31,595 nucleotides of DNA, taken from NCBI GenBank assembly GCA_002751075.1, contig NAOQ01000521.1:19642-51236 (forward strand), read 5' to 3'. Numbering within the stretch: position 1 is the first letter of the stretch; every line of letters starts with the position of its first letter. Made by a program: the position numbers and the translations under genes. Below are positions 10,640 to 20,637 of the stretch, piece after piece. The stretch comes from Ichthyophonus hoferi (taxonomy: Eukaryota > Opisthokonta > Ichthyosporea > Ichthyophonida > Ichthyophonidae). The notes beneath the pieces were generated by a model. That model saw only the letters and a program-made list of their open reading frames with translations. It had not been told where the DNA came from and did not search any database.

Positions 10640-10834
10640 TTAACCCACCAACCTGTAATGAAATTGATAAGTGTCCCAATCAAACTCAAAGGGTTTTCTT
10701 TCTCTGTTGATTCGGCCAAGGTTAGCTAGATAGTAGACAGGGAATTTTGTCAATCCATTCTGATGAGTCACTAATAAGATGACGAGGCATTTGGCTATCT
10801 CAAGAGAGTCATAGTTACTCCCGCCCACTCGCAT
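10640..10834 (-). pseudogene. Coding-like fragment of unknown origin
   Basis: The minus strand gives a 64-residue frame (MRVGGSNYDSLEIAKCLVIL at the start, NRERKPFEFDWDTYQFHY near the end) whose composition looks like real protein: balanced charged and aromatic residues, few AT-driven Lys/Ile/Asn runs, unlike its surroundings. It is preceded by a stop and ends after a CATTACAG-GTTGGT that could be a weak donor. I found no second exon. It could be an isolated exon, a gene relic or a transposon gag piece. No family is recognised. Confidence 0.3.
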
Positions 10835-10839
10835 TAATA

Positions 10840-12929
10840 AGTTGATGATAATTTACCAATTTACCAGAAAGTCAATCAGAAAAATGTCGACCAAACCCCC
10901 TTAAGAAGAGGAAAAGAATCACAAGCAATATTTGACTAAAATGAAAACGCATTTAATTCTTTGAAAACAATTCAAATTAATTGCTAGATAAATTAAACGT
11001 CCACGTAAACAACCCAATATATCCACAGTAACCTTACCATTGATAAAAAGTAATCACAGCTAAATTTAAACACCTCTATCTAGTTATTTGCATCTTAGCA
11101 AAAGCTATGTTATAAATTATTGACTGGCTTGTTTTGCAACTTTTAATAAGGATTTTTTTAACACGGTCATAAATGGCTGGGGATTGAGATGTGTTTAGCT
11201 GCATTTATTTATACAATAAATAAACAGAGTGGCTTATTTCCTAAATATTGGCTACATATAGCTCACATATTGGCACGTATTGGGTCATGTGTAATACGTT
11301 ACAATAATTCCATAATTAATTATTCGAATACTGCATCACATGTTTAGAACGGTAAAAATTAACCATTGTGTGATTGAGACGAGGCTTGTAGGTTTTTTTT
11401 ATACATTATAGTCCACTAACTGACATGCATAATAGTCGGAGTAACAACTTAATATAAAGACAGGGTATATTATGTTTACCCTATATTTAACGTTTCAACA
11501 TATATAGTGTACATGTCGAATCAAATTTATATTACATTTATTGATTGCATTAAGAAATTATTACAGCATTTATGCAATCCAATAAGAAACTATTACATAT
11601 CAATTTATCTATTGGCTCAGAATTGCTACTATAAATAATTTACATACCTCCAATAAGAAATCTGGAAACAATATTATTGTGTTTATACAATCCAATAAAG
11701 GCTAATTATATAATTTAAAAATGAATGACTTCTGTGATGATTAAGGAGGCATTGCCGTTCGTGGGTTGACTCTCCAGATCTGCGGTATCTAAAGATATCG
11801 TACCCGACCTATCCTTGTAGGTTGTTGGTGACAGTTACTGCTACAAACGTAATATCTTTTAAATAGTAAAAATTCTAGCTATGTTTGCTTTTGAATGTTA
11901 AAATTCTACTCACAAAGTATAGTATCCAGCAATATAAACAAATTTCTTTATAAAAACAGCACTCTGGCGTTGCAGAAAGATTTCTAAAAAACTTGGTTTA
12001 TAGTGGAAAAGGGACTTCCGATTGGTATTTGTATATAAATACCAGTTCCATATATGGTTATAAATTATGTGTTCCACTGGTCAGACTAAATTAGATTGTA
12101 ATGAAGTTGCGGCTTCGTCAATAAAAATACCAGGATGAAACTAATGTTTATCTACTAATGTATGTATATGGATTGATGAATTCCGTGTTTCGGAATCTAC
12201 TTGCATCACATAACACGACTTTTAAAATAATGCCATATTGATATTTCTGACTTAGTAAATTTAAGCAAGGTTACAAAGAAATAACCACCCTGAATTGATC
12301 TGTGCACTACAGCGGTGCTACCATGTGTAAGGAGGCAGTCGTGCATGATAATATTAATGTGTCAATTTCTTGTTAATAATAAATCTACGTCGATTTCCAC
12401 TTTATTTACAAATATAAAAGGGTAAATATTATCTTACATTACATTACATTATATTATTTTACTCTATGTTCAAAGTTGTATTTTACCTTTGAGAAAAGAG
12501 AAGTGTTGAAATCGTATTTTGTATATGAACTGTTCGCGTCTGAATCGGTTTCCTGATGAATAATTTGCGTTTAAAATAGCCGGGGGTTTTATTAGTTATT
12601 GTATTTTACTAGTTTCATTTTATCTTCATAATTTAATATTAATATATCCCTTAATGTAGAATGGCTCTCAAAATAGCTATCTCATTGGCGCAATTATTCC
12701 AGATATTGAGAGATCATTTTATCAGGTCGATAAGATATAATGTATTCAAAGTTATTGTATGAATTAATTGGTTTGTCAGTATTATCAAATTAAGCACTAA
12801 AACCAGTAAACTCGTTGACGGAAATTCCTAATTAAACTTAACTAGAAATGTATGTCTTTTTTCACAGTAATAAGCAAATATAATATACAATAGAATTAAA
12901 GAATGAGCTATAAAAGTACAGTGAGCGGG
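10840..12929. other. AT-rich intergenic sequence
   Basis: No gene can be supported. Small features: an imperfect inverted pair (ttattgattgcat near 11539, atgcaatccaataag near 11573), repeated ccaataa(g)aaa blocks nearby, and an ATTAC pentamer run at 12430-12470. A 33-codon ORF from 12661 (MALKIAISLAQL...) is too short to call. Confidence 0.4.
12430..12470. repeat. ATTAC-type pentanucleotide run
   Basis: Reads as cttacattacattacattatattattttac, an imperfect 5-bp array like the longer ones inside gene 2. It lies about 1.7 kb beyond the 3' end of that gene. Confidence 0.7.
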
Positions 12930-13262
12930 ACAATCATGAATATTTCAAACACGTTGTATTGGAAATAGGACTAGAATATGTTGTAATCAGTTTTATCTGG
13001 CTGTTGTCGTCAGGTAGATGACAGGTTAAAACTCTAGTTAATTGCTCTTGAATCTGTCTCTGCTGATCAATAGACATAGAAGCTTTTAGCTTCTCACTCA
13101 GTGACGTATTGTATACGTGATAACTGTGATACAATTTTGGCTGTGTATATAGTTATGGTTTTATATTACTATCAGAAAAATCAACACCAGACTCATTCAG
13201 TTGGCCTTCTGGTTGAGTATCCAGATTATCCACTTCAACGTCTTCGACAACTATAGACATAA
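12930..13262 (-). mobile_element. Family B gag-like coding fragment, left of gene 2
   Basis: The minus strand starts ATG TCT ATA GTT (MSIVVEDVEVDNLDTQPEGQ), acidic and Ser/Asn-rich, and continues to a block containing IDQQRQIQEQLTRVLTCHL. The same block, diverged, occurs in opposite orientation at 16935-17125, which marks it as repeated DNA rather than a host gene. Upstream on the same strand lie blocks shared with family B LTRs (13290-13500). I read it as the start of a gag-like gene of a fossil LTR element; it is broken. Confidence 0.45.
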
Positions 13263-13289
13263 TATTAAAAAAAAAAAACATAACAAAGC

Positions 13290-13500
13290 ACATAACTTGA
13301 ACAATAAATCTTAACGACTGATAACAGTATTTATCATTAGTTTCTTTTATGCTTTTCGGATCTTTGTTTACCGTGACGTAATTAATTAACTAAGTGGGAC
13401 CAATCATGACCAATACAATTTATGAAAGATCCCAGAGACCCATTATGATTGTGTGAGCTTATCTCAATAGTTCTATATTATGGTGTCCTTATTTGGAGGG
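13290..13500 (-). mobile_element. Family B LTR fragment
   Basis: Read on the minus strand it shares, in order, a ctccaaataaggacacc block, an atgggtctctgggatc block, attggtc, and an aaagatccgaaaagcataaaa block with the family B LTR at 29644-30180 (aaataaggacacgatatt, agtgggtctctgtgacc, agatcggaaaagtatta). The last block precedes a TATA-like stretch, as in an LTR promoter. It is diverged and partial. Confidence 0.5.
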
Positions 13501-13599
13501 CTCGTTCTAGCATCATAAAGGAATAAGCTGTAATAAAAAACAAAAGACATTGGACGCTTTGGTTCCAGCACCTTATATTGCATTCCACTGTAGTATTGC

Positions 13600-13680
13600 C
13601 TTACATTATATTATATTACCCTGTATTAGATTATCTTACATCAATATTCTATTTACGCTCTATTATATAATATAAGATAA
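13600..13680. repeat. TTATA/TTACA pentanucleotide run
   Basis: An imperfect array of 5-bp units (ttaca ttata ttata ttacc ...) that decays into AT-rich sequence. It is related in unit type to the arrays within gene 2. Confidence 0.6.
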
Positions 13681-14004
13681 TAGACAAATATTATAGTATG
13701 CCCGTACATTATATATTTTTTATATTATACTTATCATCCCACCCATACTATCTCTACACCAATCCAGATGGCCAAATTACAAGGAAATTTTTATTGTTAA
13801 TTCATTCACCAATTTTTTTCCCCGAAAGTTGGGGTAAATAATATTGTTGTCCTGACGTAATATTCTACGTGTTATTTCATGGGAGATGCCGGTAGGTAGA
13901 GCGGCGCCTGTTGGAAAATAATCATTAGAATTATTATAATATATGTTAGATTATAGGTAATATAGTAGGTTTATACAATAGAGACAGAAGCAGAGAGGCA
14001 CATG

Positions 14005-14080
14005 AATATATTAGGCTAAGAGATAGCTATATTAGGTAATTGTATAGCTCTATTAGGCTAATTGTATAACCAACCAGTCT
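14005..14080. repeat. Short tandem repeat downstream of gene 2
   Basis: Three adjoining variants of a ~24-bp unit of the form (a/t/c)tattaggctaa-ttgtatagct occur just beyond the stop codon of gene 2, in its presumed 3' UTR or flank. Confidence 0.5.
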
Positions 14081-14179
14081 ATCAAGCCATATAACTCATC
14101 AGTCTATATATAGTAGTTAAAGGTCAGTCTTATAACTAAATATAATTGGCCCAAACATGACCACCATATATAATCCATT

Positions 14180-16460
14180 CTACGTTCTTACATACTTCAC
14201 ACAAGGTAGTAAACCAAAACCACTGGTTGCCATAGTAATAACCAATAGGGCGACAAGGATGGGATAGATTGCCCCAAGATGGAACATATCCATTGTGTGT
14301 AAACGGAGTAGCCAGCGGGCCTAGAAGAAAAGGAAGAGAGAAAGAAAGGGAGAGGGAGAGCGTATATTAGGATAGGCTAGGATACTATAGTATAATATAC
14401 ACAAAAATAATATAATGTAATGCAATACAATAGAATACAATACCATACAGCACAATACAACACCATACAACACAATAGAATAGAATAGAATAGAATAGAA
14501 TAGAATACAATACAATGCAAAAAAATATATAATATAATATAATATAATATAATGCAATACAACAATACCATAGCCAACATACCTGATCCTTCTCTAATCC
14601 AATCCACTTTCTACAAATAACATGAACGCCCCCTGTAATATTAATTAATAATTTAATAATTAATAGGAAATTCGGTGTCAGCCTATTGCCCATTCCCATA
14701 GTAACCCATAATAATCGCACATTCCTTCAGACTATAATCGTAATAGAAATGCTTTCTCTACCAATTAAAAATGTGTATAGAAGCTATATCAATGATAAGA
14801 AGCCAATAACAATCTACCCTTTAACTTACAATAATGATATTACAATACGTTACGGTATGTTATATTATGTTACATTGTATTATATTAGAGTATATTAAAT
14901 TATATTAAGTTATATTAACAATACACTAAACCATAGGAAACAAGACAAAACTAGAAGTACTCTATACATTCCTATCCTATCCTACTCTACCTTACCCTAC
15001 CCCACCCTATCCTATCCTACACTACCATACTCTATCTTATTCTATTCTACCGTACCGTACCCTACTCTATTATCATTACACAGTCTGTCCTAGCCATGAC
15101 TTCCCCTACGTCTCCACAAGATAGATACCTTAATCCACCATACTATATACCCTACACTATATACTCTATACTATATAACTTATACTATACCTCCTACACT
15201 ATACACTATATACCTGTGACTACCGTAATCATCAGGGGTGCACAGGCGACTAAAGTATATATACTGTGAAAGGCCCTGGTATCTTGCACTGCTATAAGGT
15301 CCTTTACGGCAGGGCATTGCTTCGCACGCCATGCACTGTTAAGGGTAGAGCCTATGATAGGTATAGGTGTGTGTATATAAGTGTGTATATATGTATATAG
15401 GTATGTGTGTATGTATATAGGTATGTATACATGTATGCACCATATATCATAATATGACGTAATATTAAAACAATATAAAACACCACATAATATACCTTAC
15501 ACCATCTATCATATATCCTAAACTGTATAATAAATAGCATATATTATATACTATATACCTTATATACTCTATAGCCTATACCTTATACCTTACTCTACCC
15601 TACCCTATACCCCAGCCTACCTGTACATATAAAGACCATAGAGGTAACAGCAATTAAAGGCAGGAGAATGATGCCTAGGCCAAAGAAATTCATTTTATGA
15701 AATCGCATAAAGCCCTTGGTCAAGCTTTTATCCAGGCCTAACCATTGGGTCATTATACAGCGACAGGCACCTGATTGGATGGAGGAGGGGAGGATAAAGT
15801 TTGATTAGATGCTAATATTTATAATATAATATAATTAATATAATGTAAAGTTTCGAAGGAATCTGTTTATATCTAATGGAGTATAATAAAGTAAAATATG
15901 GTGTAGTTTAAGTTTATTTACTGTAATTCTATCTACTCCTCCCTTAAACACGTAAATATATGTATACATTACATATATACAAATATATACATGCATACAG
16001 ATCTGCACACAAACATACACACATACATACATACATACCTAAATACCTACATGCATGCATACATACATATGAATACTATTCCACTATATGGGTATATGGG
16101 ACCTTAGCAAGAGCTCTTTATAGTTTATCATAGGTATAATGTATATATGTATATCCCATATAAAGCATAGGACGTCATAAATCTAAAATCTAGATACTGT
16201 ATACAGTATATAGATATATATATAAATATAAGGCTGATACATAATATAATATATATAATACAGAGTGGAGGTACTGAAAATGGTTGTATGTATGATAGTA
16301 TGTATGATGGTATGATCATGCATGAAATGAATATGTAAAAGCAGAAATATGTAAAGAAAGAGAAAGAGTAACAGAAGGGATGTATACCTGTTACAGCCAT
16401 AATACAAAGGATTGACCCAATGATGGGAGCTAGGGTTCGATGAACCATACGAGATTCCAT
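14180..16460 (-). CDS. Gene 2: five-exon gene for an internally duplicated four-helix membrane protein
   Basis: Exons on the minus strand are 16460-16388, 15770-15621, 15351-15214, 14632-14583 and 14320-14180: 552 nt, 183 residues, no internal stop, every intron GT-AG. The ATG is the first after an in-frame stop 17 codons upstream. Hydrophobic helices lie at about 9-26, 53-72, 104-120 and 152-170. Residues 1-96 are duplicated from 97 on, without gaps over the key positions: H7/H103, G25/G121, W34/W130 (WLGLDK, WIGLEK) and H49/H145. His near the start of each helix and the H-x16-T-G signature recall PepSY-associated membrane proteins and other small His-bearing (possibly haem-binding) membrane proteins; this family link is inference. 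The phase-1 intron before G25 recurs before G121. Introns 2-4 contain pentanucleotide arrays; intron 1 has a CATA array. Regulation is unknown; a family B LTR fragment lies about 165 bp upstream. Confidence 0.85.
14321..14582 (-). repeat. Intron 4 of gene 2, built of AATAN pentamers
   Basis: Between a strong pyrimidine-tract acceptor (14321-14370) and the GTATGT donor, about 165 bp (14398-14565) is a 5-bp array: aatac, aatag, catac, aacac units, with clean AATAG and AATAT runs near 14473-14510 and 14527-14553. Long Tyr/Ile/Leu-rich reading frames on this strand are by-products of the array. Confidence 0.8.
14633..15213 (-). repeat. Intron 3 of gene 2, with three pentamer blocks
   Basis: The intron (581 bp) carries a TTATN array (14825-14930), a CCTAY/ACCCT array (14970-15072) and a TATAC/CTATA array (15138-15212). 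Unit sequence changes between blocks but the 5-bp step is kept. It corresponds in position and phase to intron 1, which instead holds a CATA array. Confidence 0.75.
15540..15618. repeat. Pentamer-like array in intron 2 of gene 2
   Basis: Units of the tatac/cttat/acctt/accct kind fill the donor side of intron 2 (15352-15620, 269 bp). The acceptor side holds TG-rich runs (gtgtgtatat ... ggtatgtgtgtatg) at 15365-15430. Confidence 0.65.
15958..16070. repeat. CATA tetranucleotide repeat in intron 1 of gene 2
   Basis: Reads as acatacacacatacatacatacatac and variants. It lies inside the 617-bp intron 1 (15771-16387), whose acceptor side has a good pyrimidine tract (tttatcctcccctcctcc on the minus strand) and a CTAAT branch-site candidate. 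Confidence 0.75.
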
Positions 16461-16740
16461 AGTGAAAGTGTCATTTAGGTCAAAACATGTGTGGTATGTG
16501 CAGGTAGTTCAGCCAAAGTCTTGGATAACATGCATGTAATGATATGACCAGAGTAAATTGATTTGTTGATACATATCCACCCACGCACTTACATTAAGGA
16601 ACTGGCTAACAGAATTGGAACCATCCAAATAAGGACCCAATTGTAAAATTTTCCAGATAAGATCCAACACTTCTAGTGGGTCCTAGTGATCTTCTGTGAA
16701 TTGTATTAGCCAATAAGGATATTGTGCTTCGCCTCATTTA
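16461..16740 (-). promoter_or_regulatory. Upstream region of gene 2 containing a family B LTR fragment
   Basis: Upstream of the ATG, 16625-16720 carries family B LTR blocks in plus orientation (aaataaggaccc, gataagatcc, ttctagtgggtcc, attgtattagccaa), matching 30672-30765. So the presumed promoter region of gene 2 partly consists of LTR sequence pointing away from the gene. Whether it drives the gene is unknown. Confidence 0.45.
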
Positions 16741-16744
16741 GATT

Positions 16745-16925
16745 GATAAACACAGCTACGCAAGTGTTGGTTGGTTCATTTTTGATAAATGATCTTGGAT
16801 TGCCGTTTAACATCAATAGATTGTACTAACTATTTTCCTAGGCTACATATTGCAAAAATAATTGCTAATAATTATTAAAGGTTATAGCTATATAAAAAAA
16901 TATTAAATTAATTAAATATTACTAT
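16745..16925 (-). mobile_element. Family A LTR fragment
   Basis: The blocks ggttggttcatttttgat, cttggattgccgtttaaca, gattgtactaac, attttcctaggctaca and tatagctatataaa follow the family A LTR order exactly. The end bearing the gtagagacagg block is missing. It lies between a family B LTR fragment and a family B gag-like fragment, so it probably inserted into that element. Confidence 0.6.
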
Positions 16926-16929
16926 TTAA

Positions 16930-17130
16930 AAATTAAACATATACCCACAGGCACAATTAGATTACAGTTATTGCACATAAAATGCATCGCCAGAGCCTCT
17001 ATATCCATTAAATAACACAAGGAAATTCAGGAGCAGCTAGCTAGAGTTTTTGCCCTTTACGTGACGACAACAGCCAGATAGAATTCAGTATAACAGTTAC
17101 TAGTCGTATTTCCAATATTATATAATATTA
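16930..17130 (+). mobile_element. Family B gag-like fragment, right of gene 2
   Basis: The blocks catatacccacaggcacaatt, gaaattcaggagcagctagc and gacgacaacagccagata match the minus strand of 12945-13155 over about 190 bp. It points away from gene 2, as the left copy does. It is broken and more diverged than the left copy. Confidence 0.5.
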
Positions 17131-17644
17131 AAGTCACCATATTACTGGGCAATTATATGATGTAAAAATGCACGTTTTCCTCTTTATTTACAAATACAAA
17201 AAGAAGTCTTCCATAATGAATTTTGCCTATTTTATGTCTGCTATACACTTTAATTATTAGTGCTAGTATCAACTAGTTTAATAACAAAACAATTAATCAA
17301 AAAATTTAATTAAAAATTACTGCAAACAAGTTTTTTCTTTGCATAGCTTTATATATAAATGTATAATCCATAGTAATTTAATATATCATTCTGTTACTTT
17401 ATAGTTGTCTAGAATCCCCAGTATATTACAGAATTGCATGACAATGTATTATTCACTAAGGTTGACACACCAAAACCCAATCAAATAGGCATGTGTGCAA
17501 ATTGAAACCCAATTTTATGGTGACTCCGCAAACTACCCTAAGACAGCAAAAGAATTATGTCAAGAATTGGCTAGGTCATAATGAACTGAATTGAGATACT
17601 CTCCAGCATGTAGAAAAGATATCTACCTAGGAATCAAACACTAA

Positions 17645-17720
17645 TTGGAGATCCCAAGCCCGTGGAAAAGTTACTAAAACTATCACAGGTTGCTATTATT
17701 CTTAATAATAATGCTATATA
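17645..17720 (+). mobile_element. Family B PBS and start of internal region
   Basis: The block aattggagatcccaagcccg then gttactaaaactatcacagg aligns with the PBS-proximal block seen at 19870, 20640, 29639 (minus) and 31463. The sequence to its left ends in caaaca, as an LTR should, but is otherwise too diverged to align with the other LTRs. Confidence 0.45.
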
Positions 17721-18620
17721 TTTCCTTAATTGATTCTCTTAAAGTAAATAATCCACAACAGTGGATAAAGGATGATATAAATATAACCATATACACAGCA
17801 TAAGCAAAGTAACTTTAGTTATAATTAATTAATTAATTAATGGTGGACTCTGAAGCATTGTATATATAAAATTATATATTTAAAAAGTATAAAAAGGTTC
17901 TGTCTGAAACAGATTGGGAACTCTTTATTCAGTAGTATTACTGAACAAAGGCTATACAGTTTTTATCCTAATTTCTCTGCTTCAAATAATCAGTTGCCAC
18001 CTAAACATAAGTGAGATAATTACTACATAGACTGAGATTGACAGGGTAACCTTTTCTTAGCATCATTTTGCCAACTTTTAAATTAAATTGTATTGGAAAT
18101 ATGATTTATGAAATGCCTCTCCTTTTCAAGATTAATGGCTAACAACTGTCTTCACAGACATTTTGTTCTTTCATTTTTGCATAGTCTAAACTTAAATAAG
18201 TTGACAATTTGTTATAGATTCATTATTATTACTTATAATTATATTATAGTATATTTCAATTGTCAAAATATCAGCACATTACAAATTGACAAGTGCGATT
18301 AGTCCAATGCACATGCATCATAACTGCACTGCACATGCATCAATTCCAGATGTTTTTCATTTATTTATTTATTGGCTTGGCTAATTATTTATGTTTATTT
18401 AATAGCTGTATTTTATTGGGAGACATAAGGTCTTACCTTGTAAATTTAATTGTATGGTCACAATCTCATGTGATTTAATCAGTCTGACCAATGGCCTATA
18501 CGCATTATAATTTCTGTGATGCTAATGTAATAAGAACTTGCCAATAGGATGTCCAGTTTATGCTAATATAAAGTAGTATAAAATTTATGTAGATTACTGG
18601 TGTCCATATAAATCACTGTA
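17720..18620. other. AT-rich spacer
   Basis: The spacer contains a TTAA run at 17824-17841 and a 23-bp near duplication with gcacatgcatca twice (18308-18344). ORFs at 18108-18302 and 18293-18478 show no motif. Confidence 0.4.
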
Positions 18621-18930
18621 GAGATCATTTTTTATTATCAGAAATCATAGTCCCAAGCAATCACGTTATTCATTATAACTACCGATTACCTTATGTGATC
18701 TCATAATCGACAAAGTTCTCCCGATTTTGAAATGTCAACCACAAAAGAAATAACGACTTATACATTACATCAAGCACATTATATAAAGTAGTTGGTTTAT
18801 ATATATATCTTAACAAAGTGTCTACAAGCTATTGAGTTGACAGGTAGCAGTATCGTCGTAATAATTTTATGATAAATAACATTATTAACAGAAACACAAC
18901 GTATTAGCATGCCACTATACTAATGACAAT
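18621..18930 (+). repeat. Dispersed repeat D, uninterrupted copy
   Basis: The left part (tcccaagcaatcacgttatt) matches 27661-27685 and the right part (tacattacatcaagcacatt to gtattagcatgccactatac) matches 29121-29277. In the second copy a family A element sits between the two halves. The nature of repeat D is unknown; it may be an LTR. Confidence 0.6.
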
Positions 18931-19410
18931 ATCAAATCTAAATCAATCAGGAATGGGAAATATTGTATAGCATAACATAGGCCTTTTTATATTCAGTGAA
19001 AACTCTTAGCTCCTCTGGTTGTTTAAGTATAAAAGAACGTTAACAGTACTAGTATTCTTTACAGTTCTAAACATGCAAACGATGAGAAAACAACAACCAT
19101 TAGGTTAATCAGCTGTAAGTATAAAAAACAAAAGAAATTAAATCTAATTGGCAGGAGGTACTTGATTAAAGATAAAAATAACCAGCTTTCAATAAAAAAA
19201 CCATGACTAAACACTAGAGAAAAATTGAAGTGAGGAGACATAAAGACTGGCTAATATTAGCTCATAATCACACACACCATGCATGCATTTCTATTACTAC
19301 AGATACCATAAATACCAACTAAACATCTAACTCTATTGAGATTAATGATTCCAAAACAATAAGAGTTGGAGTAAAATTTGATGAAAGATATTACAATTGC
19401 AGTTAAGTGG
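18931..19410. other. AT-rich spacer
   Basis: No supportable gene. The minus-strand ORF at 19059-19241 is hydrophobic but its composition is what AT-rich DNA gives by chance. Confidence 0.4.
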
Positions 19411-19865
19411 TGTTACAAGATTGTCAACTGCAAATGAATAAATAGATTTGACCAAATTTCAAATAACAGGGAGATAAATGATCAACTCAATATTAGTTAA
19501 TAATGTTTTTAATTGCATATGGTTTTTCAACCTGGTAAATTGATTTATCAATACATAGTAATGAACAGTTACACTAATGTGGTAGTTAGCTAAAGAACCA
19601 TTTTAGCAAGGATATATTAGTATTGGACTATTAGGATAAGATAAGAGAAGTATAAATGGAAACCAAAACTTTAATGAAGGCCCTGCTACTCACACATATG
19701 TGGCCCCCAGCACGCCCGGGCATAAGTCCCCACATGCTCGCATACATCTACAATACCGTTATAGGCAAATACAAACATGTTCGTAACACGCAAAATTTCG
19801 AATTCATTTATTATTTGTCAAACAATATTATAATATAATTATATATGTAGTCTTATTATACAACG
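19411..19865 (+). mobile_element. Family B LTR (long copy)
   Basis: Starts TGTTACAAGATTG, as the plus-strand LTR at 30183 does, and ends ...attatacaac before the ctggtgac PBS block. It shares long stretches with 20271-20637 (ttagctaaag, tataaatg, ccgttataggc, catttattatttg). A GAAGTATAAATG box sits in the expected promoter position. Confidence 0.65.
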
Positions 19866-20270
19866 TCTAACTGGTGACATCAAAGACTGTGGACGAGTCA
19901 CTAGAATTATCACAGTTTGTTATAGGGTTATGAGCCCAGCACGCTTCCCCTGCAAAGTAGCTCTACTATACACAGGACAACAAGTCTCTGGCCATTCAAG
20001 ACAAGCAACAACTCAATGTTCTACAGTACAGTGAACCTCTCGCTCTGTTCCTTTCATCCACGGGAACATCAGTTTTGTCAAAACAGGAAACACCTTTTGT
20101 CAATCCCTTTGCACATCTTCATTTTTTCAAACAATTGCCGAAAAGAACCTGCTAGCTATCCAGGCCTTTTTGATTACCTGGAACATTTATCACTAAACAT
20201 ACCTAGCCTATATATGATAGATACGGATCAACTGCCACTTGAGTCTGAGTCCTGACCACACAAGGCTTGA

Positions 20271-20637
20271 TGTTTTCAATTTCATACTGCTTTTCAACCT
20301 GTTAAATTAATTTATCAATATATATTATATGAACAATTACATGAATGAGGTAGTTAGCTAAAGAGCCATTTTAGTAAGAATATATTAGTACTGGATTATC
20401 AGGATAACATGAGACAAGTATAAATGTGAAATGAAATAGCCAATAAAGTCCTGCTACTCCCACATACGTGATTACTGCACATCCAGGTATACGTGGCAAC
20501 CCCGTATGCCTGAATACATGTAAAATATTGTTATAGGCCAATACGTATATGTTAATTACACATAAAACTTTGCATTTATTTATTATTTGATAAACAATAT
20601 CATAATATATTTATATATGCAGTTCTATTATACAACA
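20271..20637 (+). mobile_element. Family B LTR, second copy lacking the first ~90 bp
   Basis: It aligns with 19504-19865 nearly end to end and finishes ttctattatacaaca, followed by cccaattggcgacc. With the LTR at 19411 it brackets about 400 bp of internal sequence, so the pair could be one very short element or two nested copies. Confidence 0.65.

Noticed and set aside
14321-14720. Three long minus-strand ORFs rich in Tyr, Ile, Leu and Cys
   Set aside because: They are translations of the AATAN pentamer array inside intron 4 of gene 2. Only the short stretch at 14583-14632 is coding, and in the spliced frame.
16428-16443. A tRNA box B-like GGTTCGATGAACC
   Set aside because: No box A, acceptor stem or cloverleaf surrounds it, and it lies within exon 1 of gene 2.
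16128-16460. A single 110-residue minus-strand ORF starting MESRMVHRTLAP
   Set aside because: The first 24 codons are exon 1 of gene 2. The remainder reads through the intron after a GTATAC donor into repetitive Tyr/Ile-rich sequence.
16590-16640. A possible extra 5' exon of gene 2 (MVPILLASSL followed by GTAAGT)
   Set aside because: The only AG available before the ATG at 16460 leads to a frame with an early stop, and the upstream part overlaps an LTR fragment.
18308-18344. Duplicated gcacatgcatca motif
   Set aside because: A two-copy, ~23-bp duplication with nothing around it to suggest a function.
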